From Streptomyces catenulae (GTDB taxonomy: Bacteria; Actinomycetota; Actinomycetes; Streptomycetales; Streptomycetaceae): 64,000 bases of DNA. A model generated the notes under the pieces. The model did not search any database. It was given only the letters and a program-made list of their open reading frames with translations, and was not told the DNA's origin. Positions 9,806 to 18,205 of the stretch are shown piece by piece. Position numbers and translations under genes: made by a program. Position 1 is the stretch's first letter. Every line of letters starts with the position of its first letter. The stretch covers positions 1-64,000 of the forward strand of contig NZ_JODY01000025.1 of assembly GCF_000718015.1 (NCBI RefSeq). Reading direction: 5' to 3'.

Positions 9806-10143
9806 TGTGCCCCGGGGCGGGCGCGGCGGGTGAGGGAATCGGGGAGGCGGGCGACGCGGGGCGGCGGCGGGCGGGCCCGGGGCGCGGGGCGGCGGCGCCC
9901 CCGGCGTGCGCTCCGCCCCTGCGCGCCCGGGGCGAGCGGCAGGCGGCCGGGGCGCGTGCCGTGGGCCCGCGCGCCCGGGCGGGCGGGGCACCCGGTGGGG
10001 CGCGCGCCCACCCGCCGCGCGCCGGTGCCGGACCGCGCCCGCCCCACCCCTGTCCTGTTCCCTACCGGCTGCCAGCACTCGTTCGATCCGTGGGAGGAGG
10101 GCACACTGAGGTGATCGGTCCGTTCGACGTACGGAGTGTTCAC
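9806..10143. other. Divergent intergenic region, extremely G+C-rich
   Basis: 338 bp between the DUF389 gene (minus) and the phosphatase gene (plus). Frames remain open on both strands only because of base composition. The right end carries GGAGGAGGG before a GTG at 10111 and GGAG before the ATG at 10144. Nothing else is recognisable. Confidence 0.4.
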
Positions 10144-12546
10144 ATGGCCGTGCCACGACCGGAGCCGCCGGCGCCGATGAACGGCGTCGTCGCGGTCGTG
10201 ATCGACGAGAACGGCCTGGTCACGCACTGGACGCGGTCCGCCGCGCAGCTGCTGGGCCATGAGCCGGACGCGGTGCTCGGCACGCCCGCCCGCGCGCTGG
10301 TCAGGCCGCGCTCCCCGCGGCCCGTCCCCCGTACGGGCGAACCCTCCGGCGCCCCCGGCGGCCGTGTCCTCCCGCTGCGCCACCGCGACGGACACACCGT
10401 CCCCGTCTGGGTGCGGCTGCTGCCGCTGGCCGGAGCCGGGGTGCTCGCCCTGGGGCTGCCCGTGGAGGCGCTCGCCACCTGGGACGCCGAGACGGCGGTG
10501 GGCCGGGCGCTGCTCACCCAGGACCTGTGGCAGCTCGCCGTGCACGGCCCCGACCTGCGGATCCGCCACGCCAGCCCGGCGGTCGCCCGGGCCGGACGGC
10601 TGACCGCCGACGGCCGCGACCCGCTGTGCGCGATGCCCGGCCTGGAGGACGGCGGTACCGGTGAGGAACTGCTGCGGCACGTGATGGACAGCGGCGAGCC
10701 GGTGGTGGACGCCTCGGGCGTGCTGCGCGCCGAGACGCCCGGGAGCCAGGACCTGGTCTACTCGCTGACCGCGGCGCCCCTGTACGACCTGTGGGGCCAC
10801 CCGAACGGCGCGCTGACCTCGCTCGTCGACGTCACCGAGCGGTACCGCTCCGCGCGCCGCCTCGACCTCGTCTACCGGGCGACGCGCTCCATCAGCGGCA
10901 GCCTGGAGGTGGAGCGCACCGCACAGGACCTGGTGGATCTGCTGGTGCCCTCGATGGGCGACCTGGCGGCGGTGGAGATCACGGAGGCGACGCTGCGCGG
11001 GGGCGAGCCGCCACGCAGCGTGGAGGGCGTACACGGCGACTTCCGGCGGCTGGCCGTCAAACACGCGCACGGCCCCTGGCCGGAGGAGCTGATCCAGGCG
11101 GGCGAGATGCTGCCGGACATCCCCAACGGCCCCGACTTCCGCGATCTGGAACGCGGCAAGGTCCTGGTGGTCAACGAACCGGACGCCTACGCCGCGATCC
11201 TCGGCAACGGCCCGGCGGTCCCCCGGATGGTCCCGGCGGAGCTGAGCGCCTCCCTCGGGGCGGCGCTGGTCGCGCGCGGGCTGGTGCTCGGCTACGTCCA
11301 GGTCTACCGGGTCCGGCAGGGCGCCCCGTTCGACGGGCAGGACGCCAAACTGCTCCAGGAGATCGTCAGCCGCGTCGCCCTCGGCATGGACAACGCCCGC
11401 CGCTACACCCGCGAGCACCGGATGTCGGTGATGCTCCAGAACAGCCTGCTGCCGCCGGTCTCCCGCTCCACCGCGGCGGCGGAGACCGCGGGCATCTACC
11501 TGTCGGCGGAGGGCGACGCCGGGGTGGGCGGCGACTGGTTCGACGCGGTACCGCTGTCCTCGCTGCGGACCGCGCTGGTGGTCGGCGACGTCATCGGCCA
11601 CGGGCTGCCCGCGACCGCCACCATGGCGCGGCTGCGCACCGCCGTCCAGACCCTCTCCGACCTCGACCTGGGCCCCGACGAACTGCTGACCCGGCTGGAC
11701 GACCTGGTGCACCGGATGGCGGAGGAGGCCGAGCACCCGGACACGATGGGCGCGTCCTGTCTGTACGCGGTCTACGACCCGGTGGACCGCCGGTGCCAGG
11801 TGGCGAGCGCCGGTCATCTGATGCCGGCGGTGGTGCACCCGGACGGCACGGCCCGGTTCATCGACGTCGTGCCGGGGCCGGGGCTGGGCGTCGGCGGGAT
11901 GCCGTTCGAGGTGACGGAGGTGGAGATCCCGCCCGGCAGCGTGCTGGCGCTCTACACCAACGGGCTGATCGAGGCGGAGCGCCGCGGCACCTCCGACTCG
12001 TTCGAGGACGCGGAGGCGGCGGTGCTGCGACGGCTGGCCGAGGCGGCGGGCCCCGGGCGTTCGCTGGACACCATCGGCGAGGAACTGGTCGCCCCGGTCC
12101 GCTCCGCCCCGCACCGCCCCGACGACATCACGGTCCTCCTCGCCCGCACCCGCGCGATCCCCGCGACCTCCCTGGCCGCCTGGCAGTTCCCCGCCCGCCC
12201 CACCGCGGTCTCCCTCGCCCGCGAACTCGTCACCGAGCAGCTCCGCGAATGGGGCCTGGACGCACTGGTCTTCAGCACCGAACTGGTCATCAGCGAACTG
12301 GTCACCAACGCCCTGCGGTACGCCCGCGGCCCGATCGGCGTCCGCCTCGTCCGCGACCAGGTCCTGGTCTGCGAGGTCACCGACTCCTCCAACAGCCAAC
12401 CCCGCCTCCGCCAGGCCCGCGACACCGACGAGGGCGGCCGCGGCCTCTTCCTCGTAGCCCAACTCACCACCCGCTGGGGCAGCCGCTACGGCCCCACCGG
12501 CAAAACGGTCTGGACGGAACAGGCGATCGAGGGGGTGGAGGGGTGA
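10144..12546 (+). CDS. PAS/GAF/SpoIIE-type PP2C phosphatase with anti-sigma-like kinase domain
   Basis: An 800-residue multidomain regulator. Order: PAS sensor (residues 10-110, VVAVVIDENGLVTHW), a second PAS-like stretch (about 125-230), a GAF domain (about 250-420), a SpoIIE-type PP2C phosphatase (about 440-660: GGDWFDAVPL, VVGDVIGHGLPA, ASAGHLMPAV) and a C-terminal HATPase_c domain (about 680-800: ELVTNALRYA, GRGLFLV). Family members dephosphorylate anti-anti-sigma factors and phosphorylate them through the HATPase domain, controlling alternative sigma factors; Streptomyces has dozens. The ATG at 10144 has GGAG upstream; a GTG at 10111 with GGAGGAGGG is an alternative. No partner sigma gene is adjacent. 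Confidence 0.92.
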   Translation: MAVPRPEPPAPMNGVVAVVIDENGLVTHWTRSAAQLLGHEPDAVLGTPARALVRPRSPRPVPRTGEPSGAPGGRVLPLRHRDGHTVPVWVRLLPLAGAGVLALGLPVEALATWDAETAVGRALLTQDLWQLAVHGPDLRIRHASPAVARAGRLTADGRDPLCAMPGLEDGGTGEELLRHVMDSGEPVVDASGVLRAETPGSQDLVYSLTAAPLYDLWGHPNGALTSLVDVTERYRSARRLDLVYRATRSISGSLEVERTAQDLVDLLVPSMGDLAAVEITEATLRGGEPPRSVEGVHGDFRRLAVKHAHGPWPEELIQAGEMLPDIPNGPDFRDLERGKVLVVNEPDAYAAILGNGPAVPRMVPAELSASLGAALVARGLVLGYVQVYRVRQGAPFDGQDAKLLQEIVSRVALGMDNARRYTREHRMSVMLQNSLLPPVSRSTAAAETAGIYLSAEGDAGVGGDWFDAVPLSSLRTALVVGDVIGHGLPATATMARLRTAVQTLSDLDLGPDELLTRLDDLVHRMAEEAEHPDTMGASCLYAVYDPVDRRCQVASAGHLMPAVVHPDGTARFIDVVPGPGLGVGGMPFEVTEVEIPPGSVLALYTNGLIEAERRGTSDSFEDAEAAVLRRLAEAAGPGRSLDTIGEELVAPVRSAPHRPDDITVLLARTRAIPATSLAAWQFPARPTAVSLARELVTEQLREWGLDALVFSTELVISELVTNALRYARGPIGVRLVRDQVLVCEVTDSSNSQPRLRQARDTDEGGRGLFLVAQLTTRWGSRYGPTGKTVWTEQAIEGVEG

Positions 12547-12763
12547 GGGGGCGGAGGCGTGGCGCGCTCCGAAGTGGTGGGTGAGCTGCATGTTTTGAGG
12601 GGTGCCGGAGAGTGCGGCAGGTTCTTTCGGCGGGCGGACAGCGCCGCCGCCCGTGGCGTAGCGTGACCGGAAGTTACGCACCGGCGTGGGCGGGCTGTAT
12701 CCGGCGGTGCGTGGAGTCGTACGTGAGGCACGGCGCGGTAGGTGGGACGGGCGGTGGAGCCGG

Positions 12764-13618
12764 GTGGAGCAGCACCGGGGTGCGGGTGAGGCGGGCGAGG
12801 GCCCGGGGCCGGACGACGAACCGGGGACGGGATTGGTCGTCGCGTTCGGTCGGCAGCTGAAACTCCTGCGGGTGGCCGCGGAGTTGGAACGGCCGGAGCT
12901 GGGCGCGCGGTTGGGGTACTCCGCGTCGACGATCGCCTCGTACGAGCAGGGCAGGCGGATCCCCCCGCCGAGCGTCATCGATCAGGCGGACGAGATCCTG
13001 GGCGCCGGGGGCGTGCTGAAGGCCCTGAAGGAGGAGGTGGCCCGGGCCCAGTACCCGGCGTTCTTCCGCGATGCGGCGAGGTTGGAGGCGGAGGCGGTCG
13101 AGCTGCACGTCTACGACACCCATGTGATCAATGGCCTGTTGCAGACGGAGGAGTACGCCCGTGCGGTGTTCCGGATGCGGCGCCCGCTGCTGGACAGGGA
13201 CACCATTCAGCAGCGCCTCTCGGCACGGATGGGACGCCAGGAGATCTTCTCGCGTCGGAGGCCGCCGACACTGAGTTTCGTCATCGAGGAGTCGGTGCTG
13301 ACGCGCCCTATCGGAGGGCGGGAGGTCATTCAGGGCCAGTTGGAACAGCTCCTGCTGCACGGCCAGCGCCGGAACGTCGAGATCCAGGTCATGCCGAACG
13401 AGCGTGAGGAACACAGCGGTCTCGCAGGCCCGTTCACCTTGATCGAGACCCGGGAGGGGCGCAGGATCGCTTACGTGGAGGTGCAGAAGGACAGCCGCCT
13501 CTACACCGACCGGGAGACTGTCCGGGAGATGGAAGTCCAGTACGGCATCCTGCGAGCACAGGCACTGACGCCGCGCGAATCCCTGACCTTCATCGAGAAA
13601 CTGCTGGGAGAGAGATGA
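12764..13618 (+). CDS. XRE-family regulator with DUF5753 domain
   Basis: About 284 residues. An N-terminal helix-turn-helix (VAFGRQLKLLRVAAELERPELGARL, then YSASTIASYEQGRR) is followed by the DUF5753 sensor-like domain (residues about 100-280, YDTHVINGLLQTEEYARAVFR). In Streptomyces such proteins pair with a DUF397 partner, as here with a 4-nt overlap; WhiJ-type pairs influence development. The start is uncertain: GTG at 12764 gives a normal length, while the frame opens further upstream at 12686 with low-complexity Arg/Gly sequence. Confidence 0.88.
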   Translation: MEQHRGAGEAGEGPGPDDEPGTGLVVAFGRQLKLLRVAAELERPELGARLGYSASTIASYEQGRRIPPPSVIDQADEILGAGGVLKALKEEVARAQYPAFFRDAARLEAEAVELHVYDTHVINGLLQTEEYARAVFRMRRPLLDRDTIQQRLSARMGRQEIFSRRRPPTLSFVIEESVLTRPIGGREVIQGQLEQLLLHGQRRNVEIQVMPNEREEHSGLAGPFTLIETREGRRIAYVEVQKDSRLYTDRETVREMEVQYGILRAQALTPRESLTFIEKLLGER

Positions 13619-13827
13619 ATGACAAGATGCCCGACTCGCCTCTGTCGAACATGGTGTGGTTCAAGAGCAGCTACAGCAGCGGCGAAGGCGGTCAGTGCGT
13701 CGAGGTCGCGACCGCTGGCGGTGCCGTGCACGTCCGGGACTCGAAAATCCCGGCAGGCCCGAACATAGCCGTGTCGCCGAAGGCGTGGGCCGGGCTGGTC
13801 GCGCTGGCGGTTGCCGACGGGGGCTGA
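13615..13827 (+). CDS. DUF397 small protein, partner of the XRE regulator
   Basis: A 70-residue protein, WFKSSYSSGEGGQCVEVA, VHVRDSKIP, then AWAGLVALA: the typical DUF397 pattern. Its ATG overlaps the stop of the regulator (ATGA), so the two are co-translated. In characterised WhiJ-type loci the small partner is thought to modulate the DNA-binding protein. Confidence 0.92.
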   Translation: MNDKMPDSPLSNMVWFKSSYSSGEGGQCVEVATAGGAVHVRDSKIPAGPNIAVSPKAWAGLVALAVADGG

Positions 13828-13918
13828 GCGGTTCTCACGCTGCGGGGCGGAGGCGTCCGGGACCGGTGCCGGTGACCATCCCGGCGGCGAAGCCCGCCCC
13901 CCCCGGGCCACGGCCCCC

Positions 13919-14947
13919 TCACTCCCCCATCGGCACAGTCTCCGGCCCGAAGCACTCCTGCGCCCGCTCCGTCAGCAGCGCGATGAAGTCCGCGACCGCG
14001 GGCGTCGGCGTGCGGGCGGTGACGCGGGTCAGGCCGACCGTGCGATGAGCTGCGGGTTCGTCCATCGGGAGGTCGACGAGGCCGGGGACGGCGACCGGGG
14101 AGGGGGGTAGTACCGCGACGCCCAGGCCCGCCGCCACGAAGCCGCGGATGGTGGCGATCTCGGCGCCCTCGAACGCCACCCGGGGGGTGAAACCGGCGTC
14201 CGCGCAGAGGCCGTTGACCAGGCGGCGCAGCCCGTAGCCCGAGGTGGCCATGACGAAGTCCTCGTCGGCGGCGTCGGTGAGGCGGACCCGGGCGCGACCG
14301 GCCAGCCGGTGGTCCGCGGGGACGACCAGCCGGAGCGGTTCGCGGGCGACCGGGACGGTGGTGATGCCCGCCTCGTCCGGCAGCGGCGACGTCAGGCAGA
14401 GATCGACCTCCCCGGCGCGCAGCCGGGCCAGCAGCCCCTCGGCGTTGTCCTGCACCAGTTGGAACCGGGCCTGCGGACGGCGCTCGCGGAACCAGCTGAC
14501 CAGCAGCGGTACGGGGGCGGTGCCGAGCGCGGGCAGGAAGCCGAGGGCGACGGTGCCGGGCTCGCCGGTGGCGAGGCGCAGTTCCTCGCAGCCGGTGGCG
14601 ATCTCCTCAAGGCCCCGCCGGACGCGGGCGAGGAACGCCCGGCCGTGCCGGGTCAGCCGCAGCCCGCGCCCCTCGCGGTCGAAGAGCGGGGTGCCGACCG
14701 CCGCCTCCAGCCGGGCGATACCGCGGCTGACCGTCGACTGCGGGGCGTCCAACTCGTCGGCGGCGGCCGAGAGATGTTCCAGCCGGGCGACGGCCACGAA
14801 CCGCACCAGGTCCGGGCAGACCGCCGCCAGCGGCCCGGCCGCCCGTAGCTCGGGAAGGCCCCGTACGCCCGGCAGCCCCGTCAGCTCGGGCAGCCCCCGC
14901 GCACCGCCGGGGACCGACCCCGCACCCCACTCGCTCACCTGTTCCAT
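13919..14947 (-). CDS. LysR-family transcriptional regulator
   Basis: A 342-residue regulator. The winged helix-turn-helix lies at residues about 45-105 (LVRFVAVARLEHLSAAADEL, then APQSTVSRGIARLE), followed by the periplasmic-binding-fold effector domain (TVALGFLPALGTAPVPLLVSW...). It has an extra Pro/Gly/Leu-rich stretch of about 40 residues before the DNA-binding domain. It is divergent from an MFS transporter 66 bp away, and two T-N11-A palindromes lie in the gap and over its start, so it probably controls both genes. Confidence 0.9.
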   Translation of the reverse strand: MEQVSEWGAGSVPGGARGLPELTGLPGVRGLPELRAAGPLAAVCPDLVRFVAVARLEHLSAAADELDAPQSTVSRGIARLEAAVGTPLFDREGRGLRLTRHGRAFLARVRRGLEEIATGCEELRLATGEPGTVALGFLPALGTAPVPLLVSWFRERRPQARFQLVQDNAEGLLARLRAGEVDLCLTSPLPDEAGITTVPVAREPLRLVVPADHRLAGRARVRLTDAADEDFVMATSGYGLRRLVNGLCADAGFTPRVAFEGAEIATIRGFVAAGLGVAVLPPSPVAVPGLVDLPMDEPAAHRTVGLTRVTARTPTPAVADFIALLTERAQECFGPETVPMGE

Positions 14948-14986
14948 ATCCGGAACATATCTCGCCGATCCATGCATTGGACGCAT
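14946..14986. promoter_or_regulatory. Two LysR-type operators (T-N11-A)
   Basis: ATATCCGGAACATAT (14946-14960) and ATGCATTGGACGCAT (14972-14986) are both interrupted palindromes containing T-N11-A, the LysR-family core. They lie 26 bp apart between the divergent LysR and MFS genes; the first overlaps the LysR start codon. Confidence 0.55.
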
Positions 14987-15013
14987 CATTTGCCCCGTGC
15001 CTACCGTCGCCGG

Positions 15014-16300
15014 GTGACCGACGCAGCCGCGATACCCGCCGCCCACCTCCGAGGCACCCCCGGCTTCCGGCGCGCCACCGGTGCGCTCTTCGCGGCCGGG
15101 CTGACCACCTTCATGACGCTCTACTGCGTCCAGGCGCTGCTGCCCGCGCTCTCCTTCGACCTGCACCTGACCCCCGCCGCGTCCTCGCTGACCGTCTCCG
15201 TCTCGACCGCGTCGATGGCGCTCGCCGTGGTGCCGCTGACGGCCGTCTCCGACGCCTGGAGCCGGACCGGCATGATGACGCTCGCCCTGAGCTGCGCCGC
15301 CCTCCTCGGTATCGCCGCCGCCTTCGCCCCGAGCTTCCCGGCGCTGCTGGTGATCCGCGTCCTCCAGGGCCTCTCACTGGCCGGACTCCAGGCCACCGCG
15401 ATGTCGTACCTCGCCGAGGAGGTGCACCGCTCCTCGCTGGGCCAGGCGATGGGCCTGTACGTCGCGGGCAACGGCATCGGCGGGATGGCGGGGCGGCTGG
15501 TCGCCGACGGGGTGCTGGAGGTGACCGGCAGCTGGCGGTGGGCGATCGGCGCGGTCGGGGTGGCCGCGGCGGTCTGCGCGGTCCTCTTCCGGCTGACCAT
15601 CCCGGCGTCGGTCCGCTTCGTCCGCCGTGAGCCGCGCCCGCGCGCGCTGGCCGCCGGGATCGGCCGGGCGCTGCCGGACAGCGGGCTGCTGCGGCTCTAC
15701 CTCATCGGCTTCGTCGCGATGGCCGCGTTCGTCACCGTCTACAACTACCTGGGCTTCCGCCTGATCGCGGCGCCGTTCCACCTCTCCCAGACCGCCGCCG
15801 GACTGCTCTTCGTGGCGTACGCGGCCGGGTCGTTCTCCTCGGCGGCGGCGGGGCGGCTCGTCGACCGGTTCGGCCGTCCGCGGGTGCTGATTCCGGCGCT
15901 GCTGACCGCCGTCGCGGGGCTGGTGGTGATGCTCGTCCCGCATCTGGGCGCGGTCGTGCCGGGGCTGGTGGTCTTCACCGTCGGGTTCTTCGCCGCGCAC
16001 GCGGTGGCCAGCGGCTGGGTCGGCGGCCGGGCCACCGCCCTGGGCGCCCAGGGCGCCGCCGTCTACCTCTTCTTCTACTACATGGGCAGCGCCGTCGGCG
16101 GCACGGTCGGCGGCGTCGCCTACTCCGCCGCCTGGCCGGGCGTCACGCTCTACTGCCTCGGCCTGATCGCACTGGCCCTGGTCAGCGCCGTCACACTGCG
16201 ACGGCTGCGCCCGGCCACCCGCCCGGAGCCCACCGGGGAACGGACGGCCGGGACGGCCACGGAGGTGGCCACGGAGACGGAGGCGGAGCGGGGCGCCTGA
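15014..16300 (+). CDS. MFS transporter, LysR-linked
   Basis: A 428-residue transporter with twelve hydrophobic segments and a short acidic/Thr-rich C-terminal tail. The DAWSRTGMM loop between segments 2 and 3 stands where the MFS motif normally lies. The overall pattern (TTFMTLYCVQALLPALS, AVSDAWSRT) is like YnfM/YgaY-type exporters. Divergence from a LysR regulator suggests substrate-induced efflux; the substrate is unknown. The GTG at 15014 has only a weak ribosome binding site; an ATG at 14972 falls inside the putative operator and is unlikely. Confidence 0.88.
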   Translation: MTDAAAIPAAHLRGTPGFRRATGALFAAGLTTFMTLYCVQALLPALSFDLHLTPAASSLTVSVSTASMALAVVPLTAVSDAWSRTGMMTLALSCAALLGIAAAFAPSFPALLVIRVLQGLSLAGLQATAMSYLAEEVHRSSLGQAMGLYVAGNGIGGMAGRLVADGVLEVTGSWRWAIGAVGVAAAVCAVLFRLTIPASVRFVRREPRPRALAAGIGRALPDSGLLRLYLIGFVAMAAFVTVYNYLGFRLIAAPFHLSQTAAGLLFVAYAAGSFSSAAAGRLVDRFGRPRVLIPALLTAVAGLVVMLVPHLGAVVPGLVVFTVGFFAAHAVASGWVGGRATALGAQGAAVYLFFYYMGSAVGGTVGGVAYSAAWPGVTLYCLGLIALALVSAVTLRRLRPATRPEPTGERTAGTATEVATETEAERGA

Positions 16301-16499
16301 GCGGGCGCCCGCCTCGCCACCACACGGCACCCGACCCGCCGGAACGCACTCCTGTGGTTACTGTTCATACAAACCAGCACAACACCCTGAAACAGACATT
16401 CCGCCCGCCGTCATCGTTTGCTCATAGAGCGCACAAGGAACGGTCATGGGGCACGCCGGGGGCTCGCCCCGGGAGGGTTCTCGGCAGTCCGCTGGCGTC

Positions 16500-17237
16500 T
16501 CACCACGGTCGCAGCACGGCCACGAGCTGCGGGAGGGCGACGAGCAGCAGCACCGAACCGGTCTCGATCCAGCGGTACTTGACGCGGACGATCTCGCTGG
16601 TGCGCCGCAGGGCGGCCAGCCGCGGCGCCACCGGATCACGGAGCGAACGCGCGACGGCCCGCCCCAACCGCTCCCCGCGCAACGCCGCCACCTGCTCGAA
16701 GTACCCGGGCCCGGCATCCCCGTCCGCCCGCCCCTTCCGCCGCCGCGGCGCGAGCGCCCCCACGAAGCACCCGACGGCCAGCAGCGCGGTCCCCACGGCA
16801 CTCCACCACCCGACCGCGCCCCCGGCCCCGGCCCCGGCCCCCGCGGGAACGCTCGGCACCCCCCGGGTCACCGTCACGAACACCCCGAGCACCGCCCCCA
16901 GAAACCCGAGCAGAACGGCGGCCTTGGTGTCGGCACGGGTGAGTTCCGTGGTGTTGGCGGCGAGGAGGTGGTCGGTGGCGGCGGCGATGTCCGCAGCACG
17001 GGGGCGCGCCCGGTGAGGACGGTGCCCGTACGACAGCGTCCCGTAGGAGCCCGCCCTGCGCGCTCCCGTGGTGGCTCCGGTCCGGACCCGTCGCGCCCCG
17101 GGGCGCCGGACCGCCGGGCGGCCCGCGGGCGACCGGGTGGGAGAGGGGCGGGCGGCAGCCACCCGCAGCGTCGCACGGCGGCCACGGCCCGCGCCCCGCC
17201 CGTACCCGCCGGACCGTGTCCCCGGCACGGCCCTCAC
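16500..17237 (-). CDS. DUF5706 membrane protein, PycTM-like effector
   Basis: A 245-residue protein. Residues 1-80 are Arg/Gly/Pro-rich and probably disordered. From residue 82 the DUF5706 pattern appears: ATDHLLAANTTELTRADTKA, three hydrophobic segments (about 107-123, 143-163 and 225-243) and the closing RVKYRWIETG. In Pycsar anti-phage systems DUF5706 (PycTM) proteins are membrane effectors switched on by cyclic CMP or UMP and impairing the host membrane. It is the last gene of a four-gene operon headed by a cyclase-like gene; its GTG overlaps the preceding stop (GTGA). The effector role is inferred from family and context. Confidence 0.8.
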   Translation of the reverse strand: MRAVPGTRSGGYGRGAGRGRRATLRVAAARPSPTRSPAGRPAVRRPGARRVRTGATTGARRAGSYGTLSYGHRPHRARPRAADIAAATDHLLAANTTELTRADTKAAVLLGFLGAVLGVFVTVTRGVPSVPAGAGAGAGGAVGWWSAVGTALLAVGCFVGALAPRRRKGRADGDAGPGYFEQVAALRGERLGRAVARSLRDPVAPRLAALRRTSEIVRVKYRWIETGSVLLLVALPQLVAVLRPW

Positions 17238-18205
17238 AACGTCTTCCCTCCCGCCCCTACGGGCCACCCGTTGGCGCCGGGGTGGACCGGGCCGCCCCTC
17301 TTCGGGTCGGGGACCTTGCGGCCCAATGCCGTGAGGCGGTCACGGACCAGGTCCGACAGCGCCTTCTTCTCCTGCTCCGACAGGTTCCCCAACAGCGCGG
17401 CCATACCGTCCTCCCAGTCGGCCTCGGCGCGCAGCAGCCGCTGGTTGTCGACCGCCCAGCTCAGGACCCGTTCGATCTGGTCCGGGTGGCGTACCAGCCA
17501 CAGCGCCGCGAGCGTCACCGGACCGCTGCGCACCGCCCGGGCGCAGAAGTCGTAGTCCGCCGTGCCGTTGGCCGACCAGGAGAACGGCAGCACCGCGTCC
17601 GCGACCCGGCCCAGCCGCAGTTCGCCGGCGACAGCGCGGGGCGAGACATCGGTGACCCGGTAGCTCAGCCCGGCCTCTGACAGCGTCTCGGTGCCGCCGA
17701 GCCGACTCAGCACCTCCGCGGCGTCCAGCCCGCGCCCCGTCCCCTCATATGTGCTCTGGAGGTTCTGCAGCCGCTGTTCGAGGTCCCGGCGCACGGTGCC
17801 CCAGCCGTGCCGGGTACGGGCACGCACCACCTGCTGGGGATCGTGCACCCACCACGTGGCGTGGACGTCCACCGGCTCGGTGCCGTACGCCGTCGGCAGT
17901 CCGACGTCGCGGACACCGCTCTCCTCGGTGAGCCGTACGTGGAAGGCGCTCTCGTAGCCGCCGCGCACCCGAACCGGCGGGGCGCTCTCCTGCACGACAC
18001 ACGGCCCCTCGGACGCCCCTTCCGCCCCGCGCGCCCGCCCCCGTCGTGCGGTCAGCACGTGGTAGCCGCCCTCGCGGTCGCACAGCACCAGGGCCCGGTC
18101 CCGCCGCCCCGACCAGCGGTGGCGCAGGATCTCCCGCCATGGCGCGTGCGGGGCCTGGGTGTACACGGGGCCGTGCTGCGCGGCTGCGGTCTGTTCGGAC
18201 GTCAT
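17234..18205 (-). CDS. Unknown protein of the cyclase/NTPase operon, possibly SPFH/Band 7-like
   Basis: A 323-residue soluble protein I do not recognise. The middle part (residues about 75-230) is strand-rich and includes VDVHATWWVHDPQQVVRA followed by a helical GWGTVRRDLEQRLQNLQ, the arrangement seen in SPFH/Band 7 domains (strand, V-D-P, helix). The resemblance is weak. The C-terminal third is helical (HPDQIERVLSWAVDNQRLLR, SEQEKKALSDLVRDRL). There is no signal peptide or membrane span. Its ATG overlaps the NTPase stop (ATGA) and its stop overlaps the effector start, so it is made with both. A regulator or adaptor between NTPase and membrane effector is plausible. Confidence 0.75.
   Translation of the reverse strand: MTSEQTAAAQHGPVYTQAPHAPWREILRHRWSGRRDRALVLCDREGGYHVLTARRGRARGAEGASEGPCVVQESAPPVRVRGGYESAFHVRLTEESGVRDVGLPTAYGTEPVDVHATWWVHDPQQVVRARTRHGWGTVRRDLEQRLQNLQSTYEGTGRGLDAAEVLSRLGGTETLSEAGLSYRVTDVSPRAVAGELRLGRVADAVLPFSWSANGTADYDFCARAVRSGPVTLAALWLVRHPDQIERVLSWAVDNQRLLRAEADWEDGMAALLGNLSEQEKKALSDLVRDRLTALGRKVPDPKRGGPVHPGANGWPVGAGGKTL

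Noticed and set aside
6548..10114. Open frame of 1188 codons on the plus strand
   Set aside because: Covers the second permease and DUF389 genes in antisense; composition is typical of a G+C shadow.
9802..12978. Open frame of 1058 codons on the minus strand
   Set aside because: Antisense to the clear PAS/GAF/SpoIIE gene; no recognisable domain.
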